The notes: generated from the letters alone by a model not told the origin. 8,550 nucleotides of DNA from Planctomycetaceae bacterium UBA4732 (GCA_002404095.1 DHJA01000079.1:10419-18968); one strand, 5' to 3'. Counted from the first letter of the stretch, positions 1-6,109 are shown. Made by a program: numbers and translations.

Positions 1-944
1 GTGTTCATCGCCTGCAACATGTCCGCGGTCTCCGGCCCGCGGCACTCGCCGATGATGAGCCGGTCGGGGCGCATGCGCAGCGCGTTCTTCACGAGGTCGC
101 GGAGCGCCACCGCGCCCCCGCCCTCCGGGTCGGCCGGCAGCGCCTCCATTTTGGCCACGTGCCGCTGCTGCAGCTGCAACTCCGCCGTGTCCTCGATCGT
201 GACCACCCGCTCTGAGTCGGGGATGAACACGGACAAGGCGTTGAGCAAGGTCGTCTTGCCGGCGCCGGTCCCCCCCGAGACGATGAGGTTGATGCGGGCC
301 TTGACGCAGGCGGCGAGGAAATCGAGCATCTCCGGGGCGAGCGACTCGTTGACCAGGAGATCCTGGGCGGTGAGCGGCCGCGTCCCGAAGCGGCGGATCG
401 ACACCAGCGGCCCGTTGAGCGCGGGCGGCTTGAGAACGATGTTCAAGCGGCTGCCGTCGGGCAGCCGGGCGTCCACCATGCGGGACTTGTCGTCGATCGA
501 GCGGCCCGAGCCGGTGAGCATCCGCCGGACGACTTGCAACAAGTGCTCCTCATCGTCGAAGGCCGCCTCCGAGGTCTCAAGCCGCCCGCGCCGCTCGAAG
601 TACAGTTGCCGCGGGCCGTTGATGAAGACGTCGGTGATCTCGTGGTCGCGCAAGAGGCCGTCGATGGGGCCGTAGCCGAAGACCTCGTTCAGAGCCTTCG
701 TGACCAGCGCCTCCTGCTCGTCGTTGTCCGGCGGGCGCCCCTCGGCGGCGAACAGTTCCTCCGCCAGCCGGACGAGTTCCGGCCGAACGTCCCCTTCACT
801 CAGCCGCTCGCCCCGCTTCTCGGCGAGGATCGCGGTCAGACGCTGCTGGAGGCGCAGCTTGATATCGGAACCCTTAGAGCGCCCGGCGTTGTAGGCGTCG
901 GCTGCGGCGCCTACGAGATCGTTTACGGAGTGAACTGCCTCCAT
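1..944 (-). CDS. cpaF: CpaF/TadA-type secretion ATPase, 3' end outside window
   Basis: This is the hexameric ATPase that powers assembly of Tad/Flp-type pili at the cytoplasmic face of the inner membrane. I read 314 codons from ATG at 944 with no stop before the window edge. Visible motifs are GYGPIDGLL (90-98), the CpaF N-terminal hallmark; Walker A GGTGAGKT (224-231); the Asp box VTIEDTAEL (248-256); and Walker B RLIIGECRG (295-303) with Glu300. The His box expected just after QAMN is cut off, and about 100 or more residues are missing compared with typical CpaF lengths (about 400-480). An AAGGGA lies about 9 bases before the ATG and serves as a plausible ribosome binding site. The gene is divergent from the IS1595 transposase fragment and is probably host DNA flanking the element. 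Other type II/IV secretion ATPases are possible, but the motif set fits CpaF best. Confidence 0.93.
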   Translation of the reverse strand, partial: MEAVHSVNDLVGAAADAYNAGRSKGSDIKLRLQQRLTAILAEKRGERLSEGDVRPELVRLAEELFAAEGRPPDNDEQEALVTKALNEVFGYGPIDGLLRDHEITDVFINGPRQLYFERRGRLETSEAAFDDEEHLLQVVRRMLTGSGRSIDDKSRMVDARLPDGSRLNIVLKPPALNGPLVSIRRFGTRPLTAQDLLVNESLAPEMLDFLAACVKARINLIVSGGTGAGKTTLLNALSVFIPDSERVVTIEDTAELQLQQRHVAKMEALPADPEGGGAVALRDLVKNALRMRPDRLIIGECRGPETADMLQAMN

Positions 945-957
945 TGGTAATTATCCC

Positions 958-986
958 TTGACGGTAGGTAGTCGGCCGGGTATAAT
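958..986 (+). promoter_or_regulatory. Near-consensus sigma70 promoter for the transposase fragment
   Basis: TTGACG (958-963) and a perfect TATAAT (981-986) are separated by exactly 17 bases, 27 bases before the transposase ATG. The -10 box lies in the middle of a perfect 13-base palindrome, GGGTATAATACCC (978-990), which may be part of the IS terminal sequence or an operator. The IS end may lie inside this promoter, in which case the -35 box would be contributed by host DNA. That boundary is inferred. Confidence 0.72.
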
Positions 987-1412
987 ACCCTTAGACAAAA
1001 GGGAGGCCCGCTATGCCGAAACAGAACCAATCGCCGGCTCAGAAGTTCACGATCAAGGACTTCAACACGCTGTTCCCGGATGACGCCGCCTGCCTGGAAT
1101 GGCTCAAGAATCACCTGTACCCGGACGGCATCTTCTGCAAGACCTGTCAGAAGGTCACGAAGCATCATCGAGTAGTCAGCCGGCCCTCATACAGCTGCGA
1201 CGTTTGCGGACACCACGTCCACCCGACCGCCGACACGATCTACCACAAATCGCCGACGCCGCTTCGCCTATGGTTCTACGCCGTCTACCTGATGGCGTCC
1301 ACCCGCTGCGGCATCTCCGCCAAGCAGATTCAACGGGAAACCGGCGTCACCTACAAGACCGCTTGGCGAATGTTCAAGCAGATCCGCTCCATGCTGAATG
1401 AGGACGACGGCC
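975..1412 (+). mobile_element. IS1595-family insertion sequence, left half only
   Basis: A partial IS recognised from its transposase. The left end is placed at about 975-978 (start of the GGG palindrome) only by inference, because the matching right inverted repeat is absent and no target duplication can be tested. The right limit is where the transposase stops resembling its family and the opposite strand begins to read as large terminase, about 1405-1420. The missing half would encode the DDE catalytic domain, so this copy cannot transpose by itself. Confidence 0.6.
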
Positions 1413-1489
1413 CGGCGGGCAGCGGAAGGCCGACCGCGGCCCGGACCCAGGCGGCCGGAATGCAGATGCCCTCGATGGACGCCGTGTAG
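1013..1489 (+). pseudogene. IS1595-family transposase, truncated after the N-terminal domain
   Basis: About the first 134 residues are the DNA-binding half of an IS1595 (ISXO2-like) transposase. A zinc ribbon is formed by Cys42, Cys45, Cys62 and Cys65. It is followed by the family signature TIYHKSPTPLRLWFYAVYLM (75-94) and the segment GISAKQIQRETGVTYKTAWR (100-119). The DDE domain, normally opening with a VEVDETYxGG-like stretch, is absent. From about residue 135 (near 1415) the frame reads antisense through a terminase remnant and stops at 1489, giving a 158-residue chimera where the family usually has about 300 residues. Translation signals are intact: GGGAGG at 1001-1006 sits 6 bases before the ATG, below a near-consensus promoter. 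A truncated product could still bind IS ends, but this is inference. Confidence 0.85.
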
Positions 1490-1866
1490 TCCAGGTCCAG
1501 TTCCTGTGCTACTGTCACCGGGTTCTTCTTTGCCTTCTGCTGTTCATACCATTCCTCCGACTTCCGAGGGTCGTCGCGCCAGTGGAACGTGAAGACCTCG
1601 TGTTTGCCGGAGAACCGGCGGCGGGCGACGGCGAAGCGCAGCGACCGCTCGCCTAATGTGGCGATGATGCCCTCCACCTTGGCAATGAACTGCGGGACCG
1701 ATTTCCACCGGGTTAGCTGGCGGCGGTCGATGCCGACCTTGGCGGCGATCCGCTCGTCACTGAGGGAGTCCTCGGCGACGAGCCGGGCGGCATCCAGCTT
1801 GCGCGCGGTCCACGGGAACGGCTTCGGTTCGGGCGCCAGAGTAGGGGTCTGGGGGTCCATGCTCAT
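1351..1866 (-). pseudogene. Chimeric terminase remnant: small-subunit-like HTH joined to a slice of large terminase
   Basis: Residues 18-82 match phBC6A51-type helix-turn-helix proteins that resemble small terminase subunits (WTARKLDAARLVAED, then LSDERIAAKVGIDRRQLTRW). At about residue 83 the sequence switches in frame to an internal part of a large terminase: FTFHWRDDPRKSEEWYEQQ (92-110), NPVTVAQELDLDYTASIEG (115-133), IPAAWVRAAV (136-145). The small-subunit C-terminus and the whole terminase ATPase domain (Walker A and B) are missing. The terminase slice ends near residue 150 (about 1415), and the rest to 1351 is antisense IS1595 sequence. The ATG at 1866 overlaps the upstream gene's TGA (ATGA), so translation is probably coupled. 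The internal switch is best explained by a deletion that kept frame. A large terminase without its ATPase cannot package DNA, but the HTH half might still bind DNA. Confidence 0.72.
1405..1420. other. Junction between IS1595 transposase and terminase remnant
   Basis: Left of this short GC-rich stretch the plus strand encodes IS1595 transposase up to about RSMLNEDDG. Right of it the minus strand encodes large-terminase sequence from about LPLPAG. Both genes are cut in mid-domain and no IS terminal repeat lies between them. This fits an illegitimate deletion joining an IS copy to a prophage, or less likely a site-specific insertion into the transposase gene. The exact base cannot be fixed without homologues. 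Confidence 0.6.
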
Positions 1867-2402
1867 GTCCCATAATGTCTCAGGAACGGGGAAGTAAGAC
1901 CGCCACCGCAGGCGGTTCCTGCGCCTGCACGACCGCTGGTGGCGAGGTCGCCGGTGCTGTTATTGGCGCATCGCCAACGAGCGACCTGCATCATTAAGAA
2001 GTTTCGATCCTCCCAGAGCAGCGGGTCGTGCTGAGCAGCGTGGACGCGGACCACGCCGCGCAGCACCTCGGCGACGGCTCGCTGGGGCGGCGTCAAGGAG
2101 GCCGTGGCGAGGGCGGCGTCGATGGTGGTTTCGCAATCGGACAAGACGGCGGCGGCGCGATCAGCGTTCCAATCCGGCGAACCAGTCAGCGCCGCGATTA
2201 TGGCCGCTTTGTTCGCCCGGATGGACTGTTTCAATTCCGGTCCCACAGCGTCGGCCGGCCGCCAACGCAGTGACTTTCCGTCGGTCTGGATCTCAACATC
2301 AAGGGCCAACAAAGCGGCCACCGTATCGGCGACGGCCGGCTCACGCGCACTTTGCACACGTTGCGCACTTCTGGGGCGAGAGAGAGCTGTATACCACGAC
2401 AT
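1863..2402 (-). CDS. TubC_N-like domain protein of unknown function (179 aa)
   Basis: Residues 25-72 (from ADTVAALLALDVEIQTDGK through IRANKAAIIAAL) have the alpha-beta-beta-alpha pattern of the TubC N-terminal docking domain. That domain is known from hybrid PKS/NRPS subunits but is also seen in small proteins of mobile elements. The rest (80-145) is predicted helical and matches nothing I know; the tail (146-179) is Gly/Ala/Thr-rich. I prefer the ATG at 2402 over the one at 2423, because GAGGAG (2411-2416) sits 8 bases upstream and the helicase stop is then only 2 bases away. The gene overlaps the next one by ATGA. It probably belongs to the replication operon; a role as adaptor or DNA-binding partner is a guess. 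Its codons 14-21 contain three copies of the 9-bp repeat. Confidence 0.72.
   Translation of the reverse strand: MSWYTALSRPRSAQRVQSAREPAVADTVAALLALDVEIQTDGKSLRWRPADAVGPELKQSIRANKAAIIAALTGSPDWNADRAAAVLSDCETTIDAALATASLTPPQRAVAEVLRGVVRVHAAQHDPLLWEDRNFLMMQVARWRCANNSTGDLATSGRAGAGTACGGGLTSPFLRHYGT
2342..2368 (-). repeat. Three tandem 9-bp repeats, consensus GTGYGCAAM
   Basis: Read on the minus strand, three adjacent 9-mers occur: GTGCGCAAC (2368-2360), GTGTGCAAA (2359-2351) and GTGCGCGTG (2350-2342). They sit in the first codons of the TubC_N-like gene, just after the helicase gene. The same word recurs at 2492-2606, so I read the whole as one iteron-like cluster. Confidence 0.65.
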
Positions 2403-2404
2403 AA

Positions 2405-5053
2405 CTACATCTCCTCTGACCACGCCTCTTTTGAAGGGGCAATAGGAAGCGTCCGCGCGTGGGTGTAGTTATCTATCTCTTCTTCTGGAAAGTGTGCAAA
2501 GTGTGCATTTGCAACGTAAGTCGTTTCTACTTCGCCGTTTTCTGATGCACACCGGCCGTTTTGAAAGTGCGCATTTGCACACTCGGAGTGTGCAAATGCG
2601 CACTTTTTTCCCGAAGAAGCGTCTTCATGCGGCGTTGTGGCGGCCTCGTCGTCGTCGTCCCCGCGCTCGGCCGGGTTGAAGGCCGCTAAGGGCAGGAGAA
2701 CCACGCTTCGCGTTTGGCCCTCCAGTTTTCGGCGGAATGTGTATCGGATCTTTCCCGCACTCGTATCGGCCTGAATCAGGTTGCGATCGTGCATCCGCTT
2801 TAGCGTCGTGTTCAGCGTGGTCGTTAACGTTTCGCCCTGTTCCACTGCCAGCCGCTGCGCCTCAGCAAAGGCGGCGTGGGATCCCAAGTGGATATGTTCA
2901 CCGTCGAGCCAGCCGATCCGTCGGCCTTGCGGCATCGGTACACCGTCCCCTCCGTCCACCTTTTCCAATGTCCGCCAACCCCATGCTCCCGCATCCGTCG
3001 GCGGCCCGCCGGTCCTTGAGGCCAGGTGGGCGCGGCCGCTGGCGACGGCGGACGAAATCAACCGAAGGAAGTAGCCGGCCGGCTCCGCCGTGGCGATATA
3101 GGCTTCTTGCTCTTCCGCGGCGTGGCGTAGGGCCGCCCAGCCCCGGCGGGATATGTCGGCGGCCTCTTCCTCTGAGACGGCGCCGACCGCGACTGCGAAG
3201 TCCACCGTGTAGCGGAGGCCGATTCCCATGCTTGCCATAAGTGCGGGGGTTCGCGCGTGTTGCTCTGCCTTTGCAGCCTTCTCGCGCAAGCCCACTTGCT
3301 CCTGCCGGAGACGGCTGCATAACTCGCCGTACTGAGGCGCCAACCAACGCACGAAACCGGCTAAGGCTTGGGCGTACAAGCCGACGGCCGCGTCTCGCTG
3401 GCACACCGTCAGGTGGTCGGACACGACATCGCCCTTCGACACTTCGACCACAAGCATCCGAGAGCGCAGCGATGAGCCGCGTGGAACATCCTCGCCAGTA
3501 CTCAAGATCAACCCGCGTGGCGGTTTCGGCGGCCGTAGTGTTCCGTCTGTTCGCATCCGGCCGCGCCCGGATTTGTTGCCTTGCGCTCGCAAGAGCCTGT
3601 CTGCCTCACGGTGGAAACGCTGCACGTCGCTCGACGATCCGCCGGGCGCGAAGTCGTCTACCACGAGAAGGGCGTCCTTCGCCGCGAAGGCCAATCCCTC
3701 AAGCGAATTTGCCGTGGAGGACCAGCTGCCCGGAAAATTACGCGCGTCAAGGCCCGAACCGTGGTGCTGTTCTGCCAGAGCGGCTAGTTCGGATTTGAAA
3801 ACGCCGGTGGGACCGACGAGATGTAGGGAGAAATCGCAGTCGCCCAAAACGGCACGGTAGGGTGCCAGGAACACGGGGAAGACGACCCTATCGGGAGCCA
3901 GACCGGACAGCAAGCCGAGCGAAGCACGAACTGCAACCTTCAACGCTTCGCCCGTCGGCGGCGTGGGCAGCACAAACTTGGTCAGTGGTTCAGGCGGGGC
4001 GGTTTCGACAGATTGCATGGGGCCGTCCTCAGAGATCGCCCCGCCTGCATGGAGATAGAACCAATCGTCGCCGTCTTTGCGCCAGCCGAGGTGCGTATAT
4101 ACGGTGTGTTTAAGCACCGTGCCGGCGGACAGGTGGAGAATGGCGGCGCGGAGTTGGTCGCGCACGCCCCGCGCAGCGTCGATGATGGGCGCCGAACCCC
4201 ATGCCGTCGTAACCCAGGTCAGCTTCTCGAACTCACTCGCTGGCACTTCGATTTTCGGAAGCACCGGCCCCGCGCACACTTTGCCTTCAAGGACAAAAAA
4301 GGTGGAATGCTCAATGCCGTCGTCGTGCAGAGACTCTTCGACGATGCGGGCGTTGAAGTTGCATAGCGGCTCGACCATCCGCTGGTTTTCGACCAGGAAT
4401 TCGTGACAGATCATCCCGTTCTTCACGATGTAGCCGGAACGGATTCGCAGCTTGCTTTCGGATTCGCCGTCTTCTTCAGTTGCCACCGCGTCAGCCTCGG
4501 CCTTTTGCTGTTCCCGCCGCCATGCGGCCGCGGCTCGCACCGCCCTGCGCAGCCCCTCCACTTTCTTGGAAGTGACTTTGCCTTGACGAGCCAGGAGCCG
4601 ATAAAAGGTTTCCACTTCGCCCGGCGAGCTTTTGGAGAGAAGGGCCAAGGCCGCGAGCGCCGGGCCTTTCAGTGCCGTATCAACGGCGGCGGCCCGGTCG
4701 TTCTTGGCCTGTTCCGAAAGCGATTGAAGTGCCTTTTTCGCCTCTGCCAAGAAGTCTTTTGCGCTTGGCCGACACCAGTCGGTAACGGTTTGCAGGGCGC
4801 TGTCGATTGTCAACTTTCGGTAGTCGCCGCGGTTCAGCCACTTCTCACGCTTTCCAAGGGCGCTTTGGTCGAAGAGGCGTTCGATCTGGCCATGATCCCG
4901 AGTGTAGAAGGCCAGCAGGCAGCATAACGCGCCGTCGGCCTTGCTGTCGTCATCGTCGTATCCCGCGATATTCCCCGCCCATAGAGAATTGAACTTGGCG
5001 CTATTCGCCGCGCGGCGGATGTGGTCAAGAACCTGGTCGTCGGTAAAGATGGG
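2405..5053 (-). CDS. Helix-bundle domain plus DUF927-like helicase (C-terminal part of a split primase-helicase)
   Basis: The frame is open from the TAG at 5069-5071 down to TAG 2405-2407. Its first part (5047-4813) encodes a helix-bundle domain like that after NrS-1-type polymerases: FTDDQVLDHIRRAANSAKF, SLWAGN, then LLAFYTRDHGQIERLF. No ATG, GTG or TTG occurs before a TTG at 4813, which lies inside that domain and has no ribosome binding site, so this part is probably translated only by a -1 shift from the primase frame. Numbered from 4813 (802 aa), the helicase shows GWRKDGDDWFYLHAGGAI (243-260), Walker A GPTGVFKS (334-341), SWSSTANSLEGLAF (363-376), Walker B ALLVVDDFAP (381-390) and LILSTGEDVPRGSSLRSR (435-452), typical of DUF927 ATPases that unwind element DNA. 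The C-terminal tail, from about residue 735, is encoded over palindromic repeats and rich in Cys, Ala and His. Confidence 0.82.
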   Translation of the reverse strand, partial: PIFTDDQVLDHIRRAANSAKFNSLWAGNIAGYDDDDSKADGALCCLLAFYTRDHGQIERLFDQSALGKREKWLNRGDYRKLTIDSALQTVTDWCRPSAKDFLAEAKKALQSLSEQAKNDRAAAVDTALKGPALAALALLSKSSPGEVETFYRLLARQGKVTSKKVEGLRRAVRAAAAWRREQQKAEADAVATEEDGESESKLRIRSGYIVKNGMICHEFLVENQRMVEPLCNFNARIVEESLHDDGIEHSTFFVLEGKVCAGPVLPKIEVPASEFEKLTWVTTAWGSAPIIDAARGVRDQLRAAILHLSAGTVLKHTVYTHLGWRKDGDDWFYLHAGGAISEDGPMQSVETAPPEPLTKFVLPTPPTGEALKVAVRASLGLLSGLAPDRVVFPVFLAPYRAVLGDCDFSLHLVGPTGVFKSELAALAEQHHGSGLDARNFPGSWSSTANSLEGLAFAAKDALLVVDDFAPGGSSSDVQRFHREADRLLRAQGNKSGRGRMRTDGTLRPPKPPRGLILSTGEDVPRGSSLRSRMLVVEVSKGDVVSDHLTVCQRDAAVGLYAQALAGFVRWLAPQYGELCSRLRQEQVGLREKAAKAEQHARTPALMASMGIGLRYTVDFAVAVGAVSEEEAADISRRGWAALRHAAEEQEAYIATAEPAGYFLRLISSAVASGRAHLASRTGGPPTDAGAWGWRTLEKVDGGDGVPMPQGRRIGWLDGEHIHLGSHAAFAEAQRLAVEQGETLTTTLNTTLKRMHDRNLIQADTSAGKIRYTFRRKLEGQTRSVVLLPLAAFNPAERGDDDDEAATTPHEDASSGKKCAFAHSECANAHFQNGRCASENGEVETTYVANAHFAHFPEEEIDNYTHARTLPIAPSKEAWSEEM
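2411..2416 (-). promoter_or_regulatory. Ribosome binding site deciding the 2402 start
   Basis: GAGGAG lies 8 bases upstream of ATG 2402, inside the last codons of the helicase gene. The alternative ATG at 2423 has no comparable site and would overlap the helicase gene by 19 bases. Confidence 0.65.
2492..2509 (+). repeat. Tandem pair of the 9-bp repeat
   Basis: GTGTGCAAA (2492-2500) and GTGTGCATT (2501-2509) are adjacent on the plus strand, opposite in direction to the 2342-2368 array. They lie in the last 40 codons of the helicase gene. A single related copy in minus orientation (GTGTGCATC) is at 2544-2552. Confidence 0.6.
2564..2606. repeat. 43-bp palindrome: two perfect 21-bp arms around one base
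   Basis: The arms 2564-2584 and 2586-2606 are perfect reverse complements around G2585. Each arm holds two copies of the 9-mer facing each other (GTGCGCATT at 2567-2575 and its mate at 2574-2582; GTGTGCAAA at 2588-2596 and its mate at 2595-2603). It is in the helicase coding region and encodes CAFAHSECANAHF. On the plus strand it is followed by a T tract (2604-2609), so it superficially resembles a terminator, but no plus-strand gene ends here. A dyad at an origin, an operator, or a cruciform-forming site are the likely readings. Confidence 0.75.
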
Positions 5054-6015
5054 GGGCCGTCGCCCGTTCTAGAGCGGCCCCCTCCCGCACGGAGCTTTCC
5101 CAGGCTCCTTGGCTGGCCGCCAGCTAACGGCGGCTTCTTGCGGAACTTGCGGTCGTACAGACGGAGAATAGCCTCCTGCCGCTCGTTCACATCGGTCGGG
5201 GTTCCAGGCAAGCGTCGGCCCGTAACCGTTACATATCTGCTCGTCTCGTACATCTCGAACAAGCCGTCGCGGCACCGTTCCCCAGGCTTCCGCCCCCGCG
5301 CGATGATACGGACTCCACGGTCGCTGGGTGACGCCTCGCTATAACTGGCGACCTCGGCCACAATCTCCGCCGCCCACGGATCGAGCGACCCGGTCACTGG
5401 GTCGCGGCACTTGTCCAGGTCCAGGACGATAATGTCGTCCGCATGGCTGCACTTGCACTCTGATTCAGGGAGCGGCTGCAGCTCGCCGTCGGCCGTCATT
5501 CTGTCGTGCTTGTGGACCACAATGCCCACGCCGTCGAAGCCGCCCGCGCGGTACGCCGCCATCGCCTCGTCGAAGGTTGACCAGGTGGCCGGATCGGTGC
5601 TGCTGGCGGCCTTCCCGGTTTTGGCATTGAGAGGCGGCTTGTCCCATTTGCCCACAGCCTTGTTTTCCGGCGGTTTCCATTTGTAGCGCCAGGCGACCCA
5701 ACGGGGGGCGCTCTTGAGCCATTCCGGGATGGAGTCGGCAAGGACGGGCAGCGGCGTCGGGCGTAGGCTGTGGTACCAAACCGGAAGGCCGTCCTTGCCC
5801 TTGTCCTCTTTGCCCCCTTCGGATTTGTTCCGGCAGGCAGCCACTTCACCATCAATGCTGACGTAGCATCGGCCGTGTTCGTCGCATACGGGACAGGGGA
5901 GGGCAGGCTCCTTCGGGTAAGTGCGCTGTCCGGGCCAGGACGTTTTGCCGGACCCGGGGACGGCGCGGCCTCCCTTGTCTGCCTTATCGGAAGGTGTTAA
6001 GCTGGTCGTAGCCAC
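4834..6015 (-). CDS. Zinc-ribbon AEP primase-polymerase (N-terminal part, interrupted by frameshift)
   Basis: This is an archaeo-eukaryotic primase-type enzyme like the NrS-1 phage polymerase, which starts and extends DNA on the element. Numbered from GTG 6015, a zinc ribbon uses Cys41, Cys44, Cys50 and Cys61. The AEP core follows: WVAWRYKWKP (106-115), DKPPLNAKTG (125-134), metal-binding DxD in IIVLDLDKC (Asp199, Asp201), SPSDRGVRIIARG (229-241) and the hallmark MYETSRYVTVTGRRLPG (255-271). I chose GTG 6015 because GGGG lies just upstream and the longer frame (ATG 6285) runs through the small upstream gene and a hairpin. Real homology ends at residue 321 (5053). The remaining 72 residues to the stop at 4834 are Ser/Thr/Arg-rich off-frame sequence, while the expected helix bundle continues in the -1 frame. 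Joined, the protein would be about 1,203 aa. Confidence 0.8.
   Translation of the reverse strand: MATTSLTPSDKADKGGRAVPGSGKTSWPGQRTYPKEPALPCPVCDEHGRCYVSIDGEVAACRNKSEGGKEDKGKDGLPVWYHSLRPTPLPVLADSIPEWLKSAPRWVAWRYKWKPPENKAVGKWDKPPLNAKTGKAASSTDPATWSTFDEAMAAYRAGGFDGVGIVVHKHDRMTADGELQPLPESECKCSHADDIIVLDLDKCRDPVTGSLDPWAAEIVAEVASYSEASPSDRGVRIIARGRKPGERCRDGLFEMYETSRYVTVTGRRLPGTPTDVNERQEAILRLYDRKFRKKPPLAGGQPRSLGKLRAGGGRSRTGDGPPSLPTTRFLTTSAARRIAPSSILYGRGISRDTTMTTARPTARYAACWPSTLGIMARSNASSTKAPLESVRSG
5050..5056 (-). other. C_CCC_CCA slippery heptamer at the primase/helicase frame switch
   Basis: In the primase frame the codons are GGC CCC CCA. A slip of -1 on this heptamer gives CCC CCC ATC and enters exactly the frame encoding the helix bundle and helicase. 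The run of six C is also the 3' arm of an 8-bp inverted repeat. It may be a programmed frameshift, a one-base deletion in a homopolymer, or a sequencing error. Confidence 0.7.
5052..5082. repeat. 8-bp inverted repeat enclosing the frame-switch C run
   Basis: GGGGGCCG (5052-5059, plus strand) and CGGCCCCC (5075-5082) are perfect reverse complements with a 15-base loop. In the minus-strand mRNA the slippery C run forms the 3' arm, so the structure lies on and before the slip site, not after it as in classical -1 frameshift signals. It would favour polymerase slippage or sequencing error. Confidence 0.55.
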
Positions 6016-6036
6016 TTGATTCCCCAGCGGGTTCTT

Positions 6037-6069
6037 CTGCAAGGCCGGCTTCCAGGGCCGGCCTTGCAG
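6037..6069. repeat. 13-bp perfect inverted repeat between small gene and primase
   Basis: CTGCAAGGCCGGC (6037-6049) and GCCGGCCTTGCAG (6057-6069) form a perfect 13-bp stem with a 7-base loop. It lies 22 bases before the primase GTG, after the stop of the small gene at 6110. No T run follows on either strand, so it is not a simple terminator. A leader hairpin that limits or stabilises primase mRNA, or a protein-binding dyad, is plausible. Confidence 0.7.
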
Positions 6070-6109
6070 TGTCAAATCACGTATCTTTCTTTCCGCATCC
6101 GAAAAATCT

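Noticed and set aside
1..675. Plus-strand open frame of 224 codons
   Set aside because: It is the antisense shadow of the CpaF-type gene: low complexity, Ser/Arg-rich and without domain features, while the minus strand has all CpaF motifs.
1963..1977. TTGGCG-CAT-CGCCAA short hairpin
   Set aside because: A 6-bp stem within GC-rich coding sequence is expected by chance, and it does not recur.
2342..2606. Repeats as a CRISPR array
   Set aside because: Units are 9 bp, partly contiguous and in both orientations, with no regular spacers and no cas genes.
2564..2610. Palindrome plus T tract as a rho-independent terminator on the plus strand
   Set aside because: No plus-strand gene ends upstream and it is within a minus-strand coding region; the arms also carry the 9-mer found elsewhere in the cluster.
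2898..3798. Long open frames on both strands inside the helicase region
   Set aside because: Arg/Pro/Ser-rich sequences produced by high GC; the helicase frame carries the Walker motifs and conserved segments throughout.
4813..4815. TTG as the true independent start of the helicase gene
   Set aside because: It lies inside the conserved helix-bundle domain, has no ribosome binding site, and the preceding 80 codons of the same frame read as that domain.
6070..6075. Perfect TTGACA on the minus strand before the primase
   Set aside because: At the right distance there is only GAAGCC inside the hairpin, with no -10 box, so it is not a supported promoter.
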